Assembly (NCBI RefSeq): GCF_024323335.1
Contig: NC_066581.1
Span: 178,615,330-178,679,329, forward strand
Direction of reading: 5' to 3'
Length of the DNA stretch: 64,000 nt
DNA from: Lathyrus oleraceus
Taxonomy: Eukaryota > Streptophyta > Magnoliopsida > Fabales > Fabaceae
The notes under the pieces were generated by a model, which was not told the origin of the DNA, searched no databases, and saw nothing but the letters and a program-made list of their open reading frames with translations. How positions within the stretch are numbered: position 1 is the first letter of the stretch; each line of letters opens with the position of its first letter. Shown here piece by piece: positions 42,901 through 57,900 of the stretch. The translations under genes were made by a program, and so were the position numbers.

Positions 42901-45900
42901 CCCATTGGTCATATCTTTTCAACTCTTAACTTTTAATTTTGTGCTTAGGATTAGTCTTTTCATCTCCTCCCCACTTCTTAAATTTCAAAACCTCTCCCTG
43001 CTTTTAAAAAATCTTCTTTTCTTGTACTAGTTTTGTTTTAAAATTTGACCACTTTGCAAACTAGAAACTTTGGCCTTATGCCATTGCATTTTCAAACTTC
43101 TTTTCTTAATAACTTGTAAATAGACTTTATTATACTTGACTTAAACTTTCAAAAACCCAAAACTAATTAACCCATTCAAACCATTTTTACGCCTTAGTGC
43201 CTTTCAAACTTTAAATTTTGTTAAAAGCAATGCATTTACTTTGAAATTTATACCACGAACTACGAGGTTTTGATCCCTCATTTTTATGTTGGTACGTAGG
43301 CACAAGTCCGAAGGTCTTGTCAAACACAAAAATATAATTAATGAATTCTTTTCTCATCCCCTCATTCTATTTGTTTGTAAATATCATTTTGTACAAAAAC
43401 ACATGCACACAAAAAGGGTTCCATAGGAGTACCAAGGACACTTTGGATGCTAATACCTTCCCTCTGTGGATGAGAGGGAGGGTATTAGGTCCAAAGTGAC
43501 CTATAATGTTTTGTATTATCACATGTGTTTCTTTTAGGATTATGAAATATTCTCCAAGATAACATTTGAAGTAGATATCTTATAATTTCCAATGCATTTG
43601 GTCTCACCTCAAAATCATAAAAATTAAGGAAGTTAGGTCCTTGGGAAATTGACCCAAAATTAGGGTTTCAGTCAAAATGACCTATAATGTTTTGAAATGA
43701 ATGATGACCTCCCAAGTTTCAAATGGATTTTTGATGAACACAAAAGTTGTTTATATTATTCTTAAGAACATTTTTCAGCTTGGGGTCATCTTCATTTGAC
43801 AAACACATCACAAGTTGTGTCTTAGTGATCCTCAGTTTAGTCAAATGACTTGACTCGTCAACTTCTCAAGGCCAAACTTTAAATATTGATGAATGAATGA
43901 TTGAGGATCCTCACATAAGCTCATATATTCATACAATAATGAATGAAAGAACTTAACTTGATTAATTTTGATCATAGGTTGAGGTTGCTTCATGGGCAAG
44001 GCACAATCAATGCACAGTTGAATTAGGGTTTCCTTGGGAAACAATCCTCAAGCCCTTTGGGTTATGTTAATCAAATTGGAAAATTTAGATAGTTGGGAGG
44101 CATATATGATGATTAGGAGCTTTTTGAACCATTTTCATGCTTTTTCTCATCTTCATCTAGCCACTTCATTGAGCTTAGGAGCTTCCTAGGAGCATGGGAG
44201 CACATGATCACTTGGGCTTCAAAACAAAAAGAGTTAGTGACATATTTTTGTGCTTTTGGTTAGTAAACAAAATAAGAAAAGCAATAATATATAATACAAG
44301 CATGCTTGGTGGTCTCAAACCACTCACCCAAGTCCCATCCCTAGGGTAAAGGACCCACACATGCTATGATCCTTGAGGCAATAAACTAAGCAATGATATG
44401 ATGCCATGAGGGATCTTAGGGTCAAAATTAGGGTCTTACAACTTCATATGATAAATCATTGAAGATCCCTTTGAGTTCATCTGCAACATGATCATTGTGA
44501 AGCTGTTATTTTGAACCTGTGACTTGTGGAATTCATCTGCTACATGGGCTATCTTGGAGAAGATCATGGAGTGGCTAAGCTTGGATGTGGCTATCTTTAT
44601 TTGATGCCTTGCTCTTCAATATTGATATAATATGTATTGTGTGTTGCTTGATTCTAAATGTCCAAGGGAATTTGGGTTTCTATATGACATTCTTGTATAT
44701 TGGATTGCTACCCATTGGCCATATCTTTTCAACTCTTAACTTTCAATTTTATGCTTAGGATTAGTCTTTTCATCTCCTCCCCACTTCTTAAATTTCAAAA
44801 CCTCTCCCTGCTTTAAAAAAATCTTCTTTGCTTGTACTAGTTTTGTTTTAAACTTTGACCACTTTGCAAACTAGAAACTTTGGCCTTATGCCATTGCATT
44901 TTCAAACTTCTTTTCTTAATAACTTGTAAATAGACTTTATTATACTTGACTTAAACTTTCAAAAAGCCAAAAATAATTAACCCATTCAAACCATTTTTAG
45001 GCCTTTGTGCCTTTCAAACTTAAATTTTGTTAAAAGCAGTGCATTTACTTTGAAATTTATACCACGAACTACGAGGTTTTGATCCCTCATTTTTATGTTG
45101 GTACGTAGGCACAAGTCTGAAGGTCTTGTCAAACACAAAAATATAATTAATGAATTCTTTTCTCATCCCCTAATTCTATTTGTTTGTAAATATCATTTTG
45201 TACAAAAACACATATGCACACAAAAAGGGCTCCCTAGGAGTACCTAGGACACTTTGGGTGCTAATACCTTCCCTCTGTGGATGAGAGGGAAGGTATTAGG
45301 TCCAAAGTGACCTATAATGTTTTGTATTATCACATGTGTTTCTTTTAGGATTATAAAATTTTCTCCAACATAACATTTGAAGTAGATATCTTAAAATTTC
45401 CAATGCATTTGGTCTCACCTCAAAATCATAAAAATAAAGGAAGTTAGGTCCTTGTGAAGTTGACCCAAAATTAGGGTTTCAGTCAAAATGACCTATAATG
45501 TTTTGAAATGAATGATGACCTCCCAAGTTTCAAATGGATTTTAGATGAACACAAAAGTTGTTTATATTATTCTTAAGAACATTTTTCAGCTTGGGGTCAT
45601 CTTCATTTGACAAACACATCACAAGTTGTGTCTTAGTGATCCTCAGTTTAGTCAGATGACTTGACTCGTCAACTTCTCAAGGCCAAGCTTTAAATATTGA
45701 TGAATGAATGATTGAGGATCCTCACAAAAGCTCATATATTCATACAATACTGAATGAAAGAACTTAACTTGATTAATTTTGATCATAGGTTGAGGTTGCT
45801 TCATGGGCAAGGCACAGTCAATGCACAGTTGAATTAGGGTTTCCTTGGGAAACAATCCTCAAGCCCTTTGGGTTATCTTAATAAAATTGGAAAATTGAGA

Positions 45901-48900
45901 TAGTTGGGAGGCATATATGATGATTAGGAGCTTTGTGAACCATTGTCATGCTTTTTCTCATCTTCATCTAGCCACTTCATTGAGCTTAGGAGCTTCCTAG
46001 GAGCATGGGAGCACATGATCACTTGAGCTTCAAAACAAAAAGAGTTAGTGACATATTTTTGTGCTTTTGGTTAGTAAACAAAATAAGAAAAGCAATAATA
46101 TACAACACAAGCATGCTTGGTGGTCTCAACCCACTCACACAAGTCCCATCCCTAGGGTAAAGGAGCCACACATGCTATGATCCTTGAGGCAATAAACTAA
46201 GAAATGATATGATGCCATGAGGGATCATAGGGTCAAAATTAGGGTCTTACAACTTCATATGATAAATCATTGAAGATCCCTTTGAGTTCATCTGCAACAT
46301 GATCATTGTGAAGTTGTTATTTTGAACCTGTGACTTGTGGAATTCATCTGCTACATGGGCTATCTTGGAGAAGATCATGGAGTGGCTAAGCTTGGATGTG
46401 GCTATCTTTATTTGATGCCTTGCTCTTCAATGTTGATATAATATGAATTATGTGTTGCTTGATTCTAAATGTCCAAGGGAATTTGGGTTTCTATATGACA
46501 TTCTTGTCTATTGGATTGCTACCCATTGGCCATATCTTTTCAACTCTTAACTTTTAATTTTATGCTTAGGATTAGTCTTTTCATCTCCTCCCCACTTCTT
46601 AAATTTCAAAACCTCTCCCTGCTTTAAAAAAGTCTTCTTTGCTTGTACTAGTTTTGTTTTAAACTTTGACCACTTTGCAAACTAGAAACTTTGGCCTTAT
46701 GCCATTGCATTTTCAAACTTCTTTTCTTAATAACTTGTAAATAGACTTTATTATACTTGACTTAAACTTTCAAAAAGCCAAAAATAATTAACCCATTCAA
46801 ACAATTTTTAGGCCTTTGTGCCTTTCAAACTTAAATTTTGTAAAAGCAATGCATTTACTTTGAAATTTATACCACGAACTACGAGGTTTTGATCCCTCAT
46901 TTTTATGTTGGTACGTAGGCACAAGTCCGAAGGTCTTGTCAAACACAAAAATATAATTAATGAATTCTTTTCTCATCCCCTCATTCTATTTGTTTGTAAG
47001 TATCATTTTATACAAAAACACATATGCATACAAAAAGGGCTCCCTAGGAGTACCTAGGACACTTCGGGTGCTAATACCTTCCCTCTGTGGATGAGAGGGA
47101 AGGTATTAGGTCCAAAGTGACCTATAATGTTTTTTATTATCACATGTGTTTCTTTTAGGATTATAAAATTTTCTCCAACATAACATTTGAAGTAGATATC
47201 TTAAAATTTCCAATGCATTTGGTCTCACCTCAAAATCATAAAATTTAAGGAAGTTAGGTCCTTGGGAAGTTGACCCAAAATTAGGGTTTCAGTCAAAATG
47301 ACCTATAATGTTTTGAAATGAATGATGACCTCCCAAGTTTCAAATGGATTTTTGATGAACACAAAAGTTATTTATATTATTCTTAAGAACATTTTTCAGC
47401 TTGGGGTCATCTTCATTTGACAAACACATCACAAGTTGTGTCTTAGTGATCCTCAGTTTAGTCAGATGACTTGACTCGTCAACTTCTCAAGGCCAAACTT
47501 TAAATATTGATGAATGAATGATTGAGGATCCTCACATAAGCTCATATATTCATACAATAATGAATGAAAGAACTTAACTTGATTAATTTTGATCATAGGT
47601 TGAGGTTGCTTCATGGGCAAGGCATTGTCAATGCACAGTTGAATTAGGGTTTCCTTGGGAAACAATCCTCAAGCCCTTTGGGTTATCTTAATCAAATTGG
47701 AAAATTGAGATAGTTGGGAGGCATATATGATGATTAGGAGCTTTGTGAACCATTGTCATGCTTTTTCTCATCTTCATCTAGCCACTTCATTGAGCTTAGG
47801 AGCTTCCTAGGAGCATGGGAGCACATGATCACTTGAGCTTCAAAACAAAAAGAGTTAGTGACATATTTTTGTGCTTTTGGTTAGTAAACAAAATGAGAAA
47901 AGCAATAATATATAATACAAGCATGCTTGGTGGTCTCAAACCACTCACACAAGTCCCATCCCTAGGGTAAAGGAGCCACACATGCTATGATCCTTGAGGC
48001 AATGCACTAAGCAATGATATGATGCCATGAGGGATCTTAGGGTCAAAATTAGGGTCTTACAACTTCATATGATAAATCATTGAAGATCCCTTTGAGTTCA
48101 TCTGCAACATGATCATTGTGAAGCTGTTATTTTGAACCTGTGACTTGTGGAATTCATCTGCTACATGGGCTATCTTGGAGAAGATCATGGAGTTGCTAAG
48201 CTTGGATGTGGCTATCTTTATTTGATGCCTTGCTCTTCAATATTGATATAATATGAATTGTGTGTTGCTTGATTCTAAATGTCCAAGGGAATTTGGGTTT
48301 CTATATGACATTCTTGTCTATTGGACTGCTACCCATTGGCCATATCTTTTCAACTCTTAACTTTTAATTTTATGCTTAGGATTAGTCTTTTCATCTCCTC
48401 CCCACTTCTTAAATTTCAAAACCTCTCCCTGCTTTAAAAAAAATTTGATTGCTTGTACTAGTTTTGTTTTAAACTTTGACCACTTTGCAAACTAGAAACT
48501 TTGGCCTTATGCCATTGCATTTTCAAACTTCTTTTCTTAATAACTTGTAAATAGACTTTATTATACTTGACTTAAACTTTCAAAAATCCAAAAATAATTA
48601 ACCCATTCAAACCATTTTTAGGCCTTTGTATCTTTCAAACTTAAATTTTGTTAAAAGCAATGCATTTACTTTGAAATTTATACCACGAACTACGAGGTTT
48701 TGATCCCTCATTTTTATGTTGGTACGTAGGCACAAGTCCGAAGGTCTTGTTAAACACAAAAATATAATTAATGAATTCTTTTCTCATCCCCTCATTCTAT
48801 TTGTTTGTAAATATCATTTTGTACAAAAACACATATGCACACAAAAAGGGCTCCCTAGGAGTACCTAGGACACTTTGGGTGCTAATACCTTCCCTCTGTG

Positions 48901-51900
48901 GATGAGAGGGAAGGTATTAGGTCCAAAGTGACCTATAATGTTTTGTATTATCACATGTGTTTCTTTTAGGATTATAAAATTTTCTCCAACATAACATTTG
49001 AAGTAGATATCTTAAAATTTCCAATGCATTTGGTCTCACCTCAAAATCATAAAAATTAAGGAAGTTACGTCCTTGGGAAGTTGACCCAAAATTAGGGTTT
49101 CAGTCAAAATGACCTATAATGTTTTGAAATGAATGATGACCTCCCATGTTTCAAATGGATTTTAGATGAACACAAAAGTTGTTTATATTATTCTTAAGAA
49201 CATTTTTCAGCTTGGGGTCATCTTCATTTGACAAACACATCACAAGTTGTGTCTTAGTGATCCTCAGTTTAGTCAGATGACTTGACTCGTCAACTTCTCA
49301 AGGCCAAACTTTAAATATTGATGAATGAATGATTGAGGATCCTCACATAAGCTCATATATCATACAATAATGAATGAAAGAACTTAACTTGATTAATTTT
49401 GATCATAGGTTGAGGTTGCTTCATGGGCAAGGCATTGTCAATGCACAGTTGAATTAGGGTTTCCTTGAGAAACAATCCTCAAGCCCTTTGGGTTATCTTA
49501 ATCAAATTGGAAAATTGAGATAGTTGGGAGGCATATATGATGATTAGGAGCTTTGTGAACCATTGTCATGCTTTTTCTCATCTTCATCTAGCCACTTCAT
49601 TGAGCTTAGGAGCTTCCTAGGAGCATGGGAGCACATGATCACTTGAGCTTCAAAACAAAAAGAGTTAGTGACATATTTTTGTGCTTTTGGTTAGTAAACA
49701 AAATGAGAAAAGCAATAATATATAATACAAGCATGCTTGGTGGTCTCAAACCACTCACACAAGTCCCATCCCTAGGGTAAAGGAGCCACACATGCTATGA
49801 TCCTTGAGGCAATGCACTAAGCAATGATATGATGCCATGAGGGATCTTAGGGTCAAAATTAGGGTCTTACAACTTCATATGATAAATCATTGAAGATCCC
49901 TTTGAGTTCATCTGCAACATGATCATTGTGAAGCTGTTATTTTGAACCTGTGACTTGTGGAATTCATCTGCTACATGGGCTATCTTGGAGAAGATCATGG
50001 AGTGGCTAAGCTTGGATGTGGCTATCTTTAATTGATGCCTTGCTCTTCAATATTGATATAATATGAATTGTGTGTTGCTTGATTCTAAATGTCCAAGGGA
50101 ATTTGGGTTTCTATATGACATTCTTGTCTATTGGATTGCTACCCATTGGCCATATCTTTTCAACTCTTAACTTTTAATTTTATGCTTAGGATTAGTCTTT
50201 TCATCTCCTCCCCACTTCTTAAACTTCAAAACCTCTCCCTGCTTTAAATAAAATTTGTTTGCTTGTACTAGTTTTGTTTTAAACTTTGACCACTTTGCAA
50301 ACCAGAAACTTTGGCCTTATGCCATTGCATTTTCAAACTTCTTTTCTTAATAACTTGTAAATAGACCTTATTATACTTGACTTAAACTTTCAAAAATCCA
50401 AAAATAATTAACCCATTCAAACCATTTTTAGGCCTTTGTATCTTTCAAACTTAAATTTTGTTAAAAGCAATGCATTTACTTTGAAATTTATACCACGAAC
50501 TACGAGGTTTTGATCCCTCATTTTTATGTTGGTACGTAGGCACAAGTCCGAAGGTCTTGTCAAACACAAAAATATATTTAATGAATTCTTTTCTCATCCC
50601 CTCATTCTATTTGTTTGTAAATATCATTTTGTACAAAAACACATATGCACATAAAAAGGGCTCCCTAGGAGTACCTAGGACACTTTGGGTGCTAATACCT
50701 TCCCTCTGTGGATGAGAGGGAAGGTATTAGGTCCAAAGTGACCTATAATGTTTTGTATTATCACATGTGTTTCTTTTAGGATTATAAAATTTTCTCCAAC
50801 ATAACATTTGAAGTAGATATCTTAAAATTTCCAATGCATTTGGTCTCACCTCAAAATCATAAAAATTAAGGAAGTTAGGTCATTGGGAAGTTGACCCAAA
50901 ATTAGGGTTTTAGTCAAAATGACCTATAATGTTTTGAAATGAATGATGACCTCCCAAGTTTCAAATGGATTTTTGATGAACACAAAAGTTGTTTATATTA
51001 TTCTTAAGAACATTTTTCAGCTTGGGGTCATCTTCATTTGACAAACACATCACAAGTTGTGTCTTAGTGATCCTCAGTTTAGTCAGATGACTTGACTCGT
51101 CAACTTCTCAAGGCCAAACTTTAAATATTGATGAATGAATGATTGAGGATCCTCACATAAGCTCATATATTCATACAATAATGAATGAAAGAAGTTAACT
51201 TGATTAATTTTGATCATAGGTTGAGGTTGCTTCATGGGCAAGGCACAGTCAATGCACAATTGAATTAGGGTTTCCTTGGGAAACAATCCTCAAGCCCTTT
51301 GGGCTATCTTAATCAAATTGGAAAATTGTGATAGTTGGGAGGCATATATGATGATTAAGAGATTTGTGAACCATTGTCATGCTTTGTCTCATCTTCATCT
51401 AGCCACTTCATTGAGCTTAGGAGCTTCCTAGGAGCATGGGAGCACATGATCACTTGAGCTTCAAAACAAAAAGAGTTAGTGACATATTTTTGTTCTTTTG
51501 GTTAGTAAACAAAATAAGAAAAGCAATAATATACAATACAAGCATGCTTGGTGGTCTCAAACCACTCACACAAGTCCCATCCCTAGGGTAAAGGAGCCAC
51601 ACATGCTATGATCCTTGAGGCAATGCACTAAGCAATGATATGATGCCATGAGGGATCTTAGGGTCAAAATTAGGGTCTTACAAATTCATATGATAAATCA
51701 TTGAAGATCCCTTTGAGTTCATCTACAACATGATCATTGTGAAGCTGTTATTTTGAACCTGTGACTTGTGGAATTCATCTGCTACATGGGCTATCTTGGA
51801 GAAGATCATGGAGTGGCTAAGCTTGGATGTGGCTATCTTTATTTGATGCCTTGCTCTTCAATATTGATATAATATGAATTGTGTGTTGCTTGATTCTAAA

Positions 51901-54900
51901 TGTCCAAGGGAATTTGGGTTTCTATATGACATTCTTGTCTATTGGATTGCTACCCATTGGCCATATCTTTTCAACTCTTAACTTTTAATTTTATGCTTAG
52001 GATTAGTCTTTTCATCTCCTCCCCACTTCTTAAATTCCAAAACCTCTCCCTGCTTTAAAAAAGTCTTCTTTGCTTGTACTAGTTTTGTTTTAAACTTTGA
52101 CCACTTTGCAAACTAGAAACTTTGGCCTTATGCCATTGCATTTTCAAACTTCTTTTCTTAATAACTTGTAAATAGACTTTATTATACTTGACTTAAACTT
52201 TCAAAAAGCCAAAAATAATTAACCCATTCAAACAATTTTTAGGCCTTTGTGCCTTTCAAACTTAAATTTTGTAAAAGCAATGCATTTACTTTGAAATTTA
52301 TACCACGAACTACGAGGTTTTGATCCCTCATTTTTATGTTGGTACGTAGGCACAAGTCCGAAGGTCTTGTCAAACACAAAAATATAATTAATGAATTCTT
52401 TTCTCATCCCCTCATTCTATTTGTTTGTAAGTATCATTTTGTACAAAAACACATATGCATACAAAAAGGGCTCCCTAGGAGTACCTAGGACACTTCGGGT
52501 GCTAATACCTTCCCTCTGTGGATGAGAGGGAAGGTATTAGGTCCAAAGTGACCTATAATGTTTTGTATTATCACATGTGTTTCTTTTAGGATTATAAAAT
52601 TTTCTCCAACATAACATTTGAAGTAGATATCTTAAAATTTCCAATGCATTTGGTCTCACCTCAAAATCATAAAAATTAAGGAAGTTAGGTCCTTGGGAAG
52701 TTGACCCAAAATTAGGGTTTCAGTCAAAATGACCTATAATGTTTTGAAATGAATGATGACCTCCCAAGTTTCAAATGGATTTTTGATGAACACAAAAGTT
52801 GTTTATATTATTCTTAAGAACATTTTTCAGCTTGGGGTCATCTTCATTTGACAAACACATCACAAGTTGTGTCTTAGTGATCCTCAGTTTAGTCAGATGA
52901 CTTGACTCGTCAACTTCTCAAGGCCAAACTTTAAATATTGATGAATGAATGATTGAGGATCCTCACATAAGCTCATATATTCATACAATAATGAATGAAA
53001 GAACTTAACTTGATTAATTTTGATCATAGGTTGAGGTTGCTTCATGGGCAAGGCATTGTCAATGCACAGTTGAATTAGGGTTTCCTTGGGAAACAATCCT
53101 CAAGCCCTTTGGGTTATCTTAATCAAATTGGAAAATTGAGATAGTTGGGAGGCATATATGATGATTAGGAGCTTTGTGAACCATTGTCATTCTTTTTCTC
53201 ATCTTCATCTAGCCACTTCATTGAGCTTAGGAGCTTCCTAGGAGCATGGGAGCACATGATCACTTGAGCTTCAAAACAAAAAGAGTTAGTGACATATTTT
53301 TGTGCTTTTGGTTAGTAAACAAAATAAGAAAAGCAATAATATACAATACAAGCATGCTTGGTGGTCTCAAACCACTCACACAAGTCCCATCCCTAGGGTA
53401 AAGGAGCCACACATGCTATGATCCTTGAGGAAATGCACTAAGCAATGATATGATGCCATGAGGGATCTTAGGGTCAAAATTAGGGTCTTACAACTTCATA
53501 TGATAAATCATTTAAGATCCCTTTGAGTTCATCTGCAACAAGATCATTGTGAAGCTGTTATTTTGAACCTGTGACTTGTGGAATTCATCTGCTACGTGGG
53601 CTATCTTGGAGAAGATCATGGAGTGGCTAAGCTTGGATGTGGCTATCTTTATTTGATGCATTTCTCTTCAATATTGATATAATATGAATTGTGTGTTGCT
53701 TGATTCTAAATGTCCAAGGGAATTTGGGTTTCTATATGACATTCTTGTCTATTGGATTGCTACCCATTGGCCATATCTTTTCAACTCTTAACTTTTAATT
53801 TTATGCTTAGGATTAGTCTTTTCATCTCCTCCCCACTTCTTAAATTTCAAAACCTCTCCCTGCTTTAAAAAAGTCTTCTTTGCTTGTACTAGTTTTGTTT
53901 TAAACTTTGACCACTTTGCAAACTAGAAACTTCGGCCTTATGCCATTGCATTTTCAAACTTCTTTTCTTAATAACTTGTAAATAGACTTTATTATACTTG
54001 ACTTAAACTTTCAAAAAGCCAAAAATAATTAACCCATTCAAACAATTTTTAGGCCTTTGTGCCTTTCAAACTTAAATTTTGTAAAAGCAATGCATTTACT
54101 TTGAAATTTATACCACGAACTACGAGGTTTTGATCCCTCATTTTTATGTTGGTACGTAGGCACAAGTCCGAAGGTCTTGTCAAACACAAAAATATAATTA
54201 ATGAATTCTTTTCTCATCCCCTCATTCTATTTGTTTGTAAGTATCATTTTGTACAAAAACACATATGCATACAAAAAGGGCTCCCTAGGAGTACCTAGGA
54301 CACTTCGGGTGCTAATACCTTCCCTCTGTGGATGAGAGGGAAGGTATTAGGTCCAAAGTGACCTATAATGTTTTGTATTATCACATGTGTTTCTTTTAGG
54401 ATTATAAAATTTTCTCCAACATAACATTTGAAGTAGATATCTTAAAATTTCCAATGTATTTGGTCTCACCTCAAAATCATAAAAATTAAGGAAGTTAGGT
54501 CCTTGGGAAGTTGACCCAAAATTAGGGTTTCAGTCAAAATGACCTATAATGTTTTGAAATGAATGATGACCTCCCAAATTTCAAATGGATTTTTGATGAA
54601 CACAAAAGTTGTTTATATTATTCTTAAGAACATTTTTCAGCTTGGGGTCATCTTCATTTGACAAACACATCACAAGTTGTGTCTTAGTGATCCTCAGTTT
54701 AGTCAGATGACTTGACTCGTCAACTTCTCAAGGCCAAACTTTAAATATTGATGAATGAATGATTGAGGACCCTCACATAAGCTCATATATTCATACAATA
54801 ATGAATGAAAGAACTTAACTTGATTAATTTTGATCATAGGTTGAGGTTGCTTCATGGGCAAGGCATTGTCAATGCACAGTTGAATTAGGGTTTCCTTGGG

Positions 54901-57900
54901 AAACAATCGTCAAGCCTTTGGGTTATCTTAATCAAATTGGAAAAATGAGATAGTTGGGAGGCATATATGATGATTAGGAGCTTTGTGAACCATTGTCGTG
55001 CTTTTTCTCATCTTCATCTAGCCACTTCATTGAGCTTAGGATCTTCCTAGGAGCATGGGGGCACATGATCACTTGAGCTTCAAAACAAAAAGAGTTAGTG
55101 ACATATTTTTGTGCTTTTGGTTAGTAAACAAAATAAGAAAAGCAATAATATATAATACAAGCATGCTTGGTGGTCTCAAACCACTTACACAAGTCCCATC
55201 CCTAGGGTAAAGGAGCCACACATGCTATGATCCTTGAGGCAATAAACTAAGCAATGATATGATGCCATGAGGGATCTTAGGGTCCAAATTAGGGTCTTAC
55301 AACTTCATATGATAAATCATTGAAGATCCCTTTGAGTTCATCTGCAACATGATCATTGTGAAGCTGTTATTTTGAACCTGTGACTTGTGGAATTCTTCTG
55401 CTACATGGGCTATCTTGGAGAAGATCATGGAGTGGCTAAGCTTGGATGTGGCTATCTTTATTTGATGCCTTGCTCTTCAATATTGATATAATATGAATTG
55501 TGTGTTGCTTGATTCTAAATGTCCAAGGGAATTTGGGTTTCTATATGACATTCTTGTCTATTGGATTGCTACCCATTGGCCATATCTTTTCAACTCTTAA
55601 CTTTTAATTTTATGCTTAGGATTAGTCTTTTCATCTCCTCCCCCCTTCTTAAATTCCAAAACCTCTCCCTGCTTTAAAAAAGTCTTCTTTGCTTGTACTA
55701 GTTTTGTTTTAAACTTTGACCACTTTGCAAACTAGAAACTTCGGCCTTATGCCATTGCATTTTCAAACTTCTTTTCTTAATAACTTGTAAATAGACTTTA
55801 TTATACTTGACTTAAACTTTCAAAAAGCCAAAAATAATTAACCCATTCAAACCATTTTTAGGCCTTTGTATCTTTCAAACTTAAATTTTGTAAAAGCAAT
55901 GCATTTACTTTGAAATTTATACCACGAACTACGAGGTTTTGATCCCTCATTTTTATGTTGGTACGTAGGCACAAGTCCGAAGGTCTTGTCAAACACAAAA
56001 ATATAATTAATGAATTCTTTTCTCATCCCCTCATTCTATTTGTTTGTAAGTATCATTTTGTACAAAAACACATATGCATACAAAAAGGGCTCCCTAGGAG
56101 TACCTAGGACACTTCGGGTGCTAATACCTTCCCTCTGTGGATGAGAGGGAAGGTATTAGGTCCAAAGTGACCTATAATGTTTTGTATTATCACATGTGTT
56201 TCTTTTAGGATTATAAAATTTTCTCCAACATAACATTTGAAGTAGATATCTTAAAATTTCCAATGCATTTGGTCTCACCTCAAAATCATAAAAATAAAGG
56301 AAGTTAGGTCCTTGTGAAGTTGACCCAAAATTAGGGTTTCAGTCAAAATGACCTATAATGTTTTGAAATGAATGATGACCTCCCAAGTTTCAAATGGATT
56401 TTAGATGAACACAAAAGTTGTTTATATTATTCTTAAGAACATTTTTCAGCTTGGGGTCATCTTCATTTGACAAACACATCACAAGTTGTGTCTTAGTGAT
56501 CCTCAGTTTAGTCAGATGACTTGACTCGTCAACTTCTCAAGGCCAAGCTTTAAATATTGATGAATGAATGATTGAGGATCCTCACATAAGCTCATATATT
56601 CATACAATAATGAATGAAAGAACTTAACTTGATTAATTTTGATCATAGGTTGTGGTTGCTTCATGGGCAAGGCATTGTCAATGCACAGTTGAATTAGGGT
56701 TTCCTTGGGAAACAATCCTCAAGCCCTTTGGGTTATCTTAATCAAATTGGAAAAATGAGATAGTTGGGAGGCATATATGATGATTAGGAGCTTTGTGAAC
56801 CATTGTCGTGCTTTTTCTCATCTTCATCTAGCCACTTCATTGAGCTTAGGAGCTTCCTAGGAGCATGGGAGCACATGATCACTTGAGCTTCAAAACAAAA
56901 AGAGTTAGTGACATATTTTTGTGCTTTTGGTTAGTAAACAAAATAAGAAAAGCAATAATATATAATACAAGCATGCTTGGTGGTCTCAAACCACTCACAC
57001 AAGTCCCATCCCTAGGGTAAAGGAGCCACACATGCTATGATCCTTGAGGCAATAAACTAAGCAATGATATGATGCCATGAGGGATCTTAGGGTCAAAATT
57101 AGGGTCTTACAACTTCATATGATAAATCATTGAAGATCCCTTTGAGTTCATCTGCAACATGATCATTGTGAAGCTGTTATTTTGAACCTGTGACTTGTGG
57201 AATTCATCTGCTACATGGGCTATCTTGGAGAAGATCATGGAGTGGCTAAGCTTGGATGTGGCTATCTTTATTTGATGCCTTTCTCTTCAATATTGATATA
57301 ATATGAATTGTGTGTTGCTTGATTCTAAATGTCCAAGGGAATTTGGGTTTCTATATGATATTCCTGTCTATTGGATTGCTACCCATTGGCCATATCTTTT
57401 CAACTCTTAACTTTTAATTTTATGCTTAGGATTAGTCTTTTCATCTCCTCCCCACTTCTTAAATTTCAAAACCTCTCCCTGCTTTAAAAAAAATTTGTTT
57501 GCTTGTACTAGTTTTGTTTTAAACTTTGACCACTTTGCAAACTAGAAACTTTGGCCTTATGCCATTGCATTTTCAAACTTCTTTTCTTAATAACTTGTAA
57601 ATAGACTTTATTATACTTGACTTAAACTTTCAAAAAGCCAAAAATAATTAACCCATTCAAACCATTTTTAGGCGTTTGTATCTTTCAAACTTAAATTTTG
57701 TAAAAGAAATGCATTTACTTTGAAATTTATACCACGAACTACGAGGTTTTGATCCCTCATTTTTATTTTGGTACGTAGGCACAACTCCGAAGGTCTTGTC
57801 AAACACAAAAATATAATTAATGAATTCTTTTCTAATCCCCTCATTCTATTTGTTTGTAAGTATCATTTTGTACAAAAACACATATGCATACAAAAAGGGC

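Noticed and set aside
43841..44044. A 67-aa minus-strand ORF (MFPKETLIQ...) recurring in many satellite units
   Set aside because: It recurs because the DNA repeats. It is broken by a one-base deletion in the unit near 49360 and altered at its start near 60330 and 61965. There is no sign of protein-level constraint.
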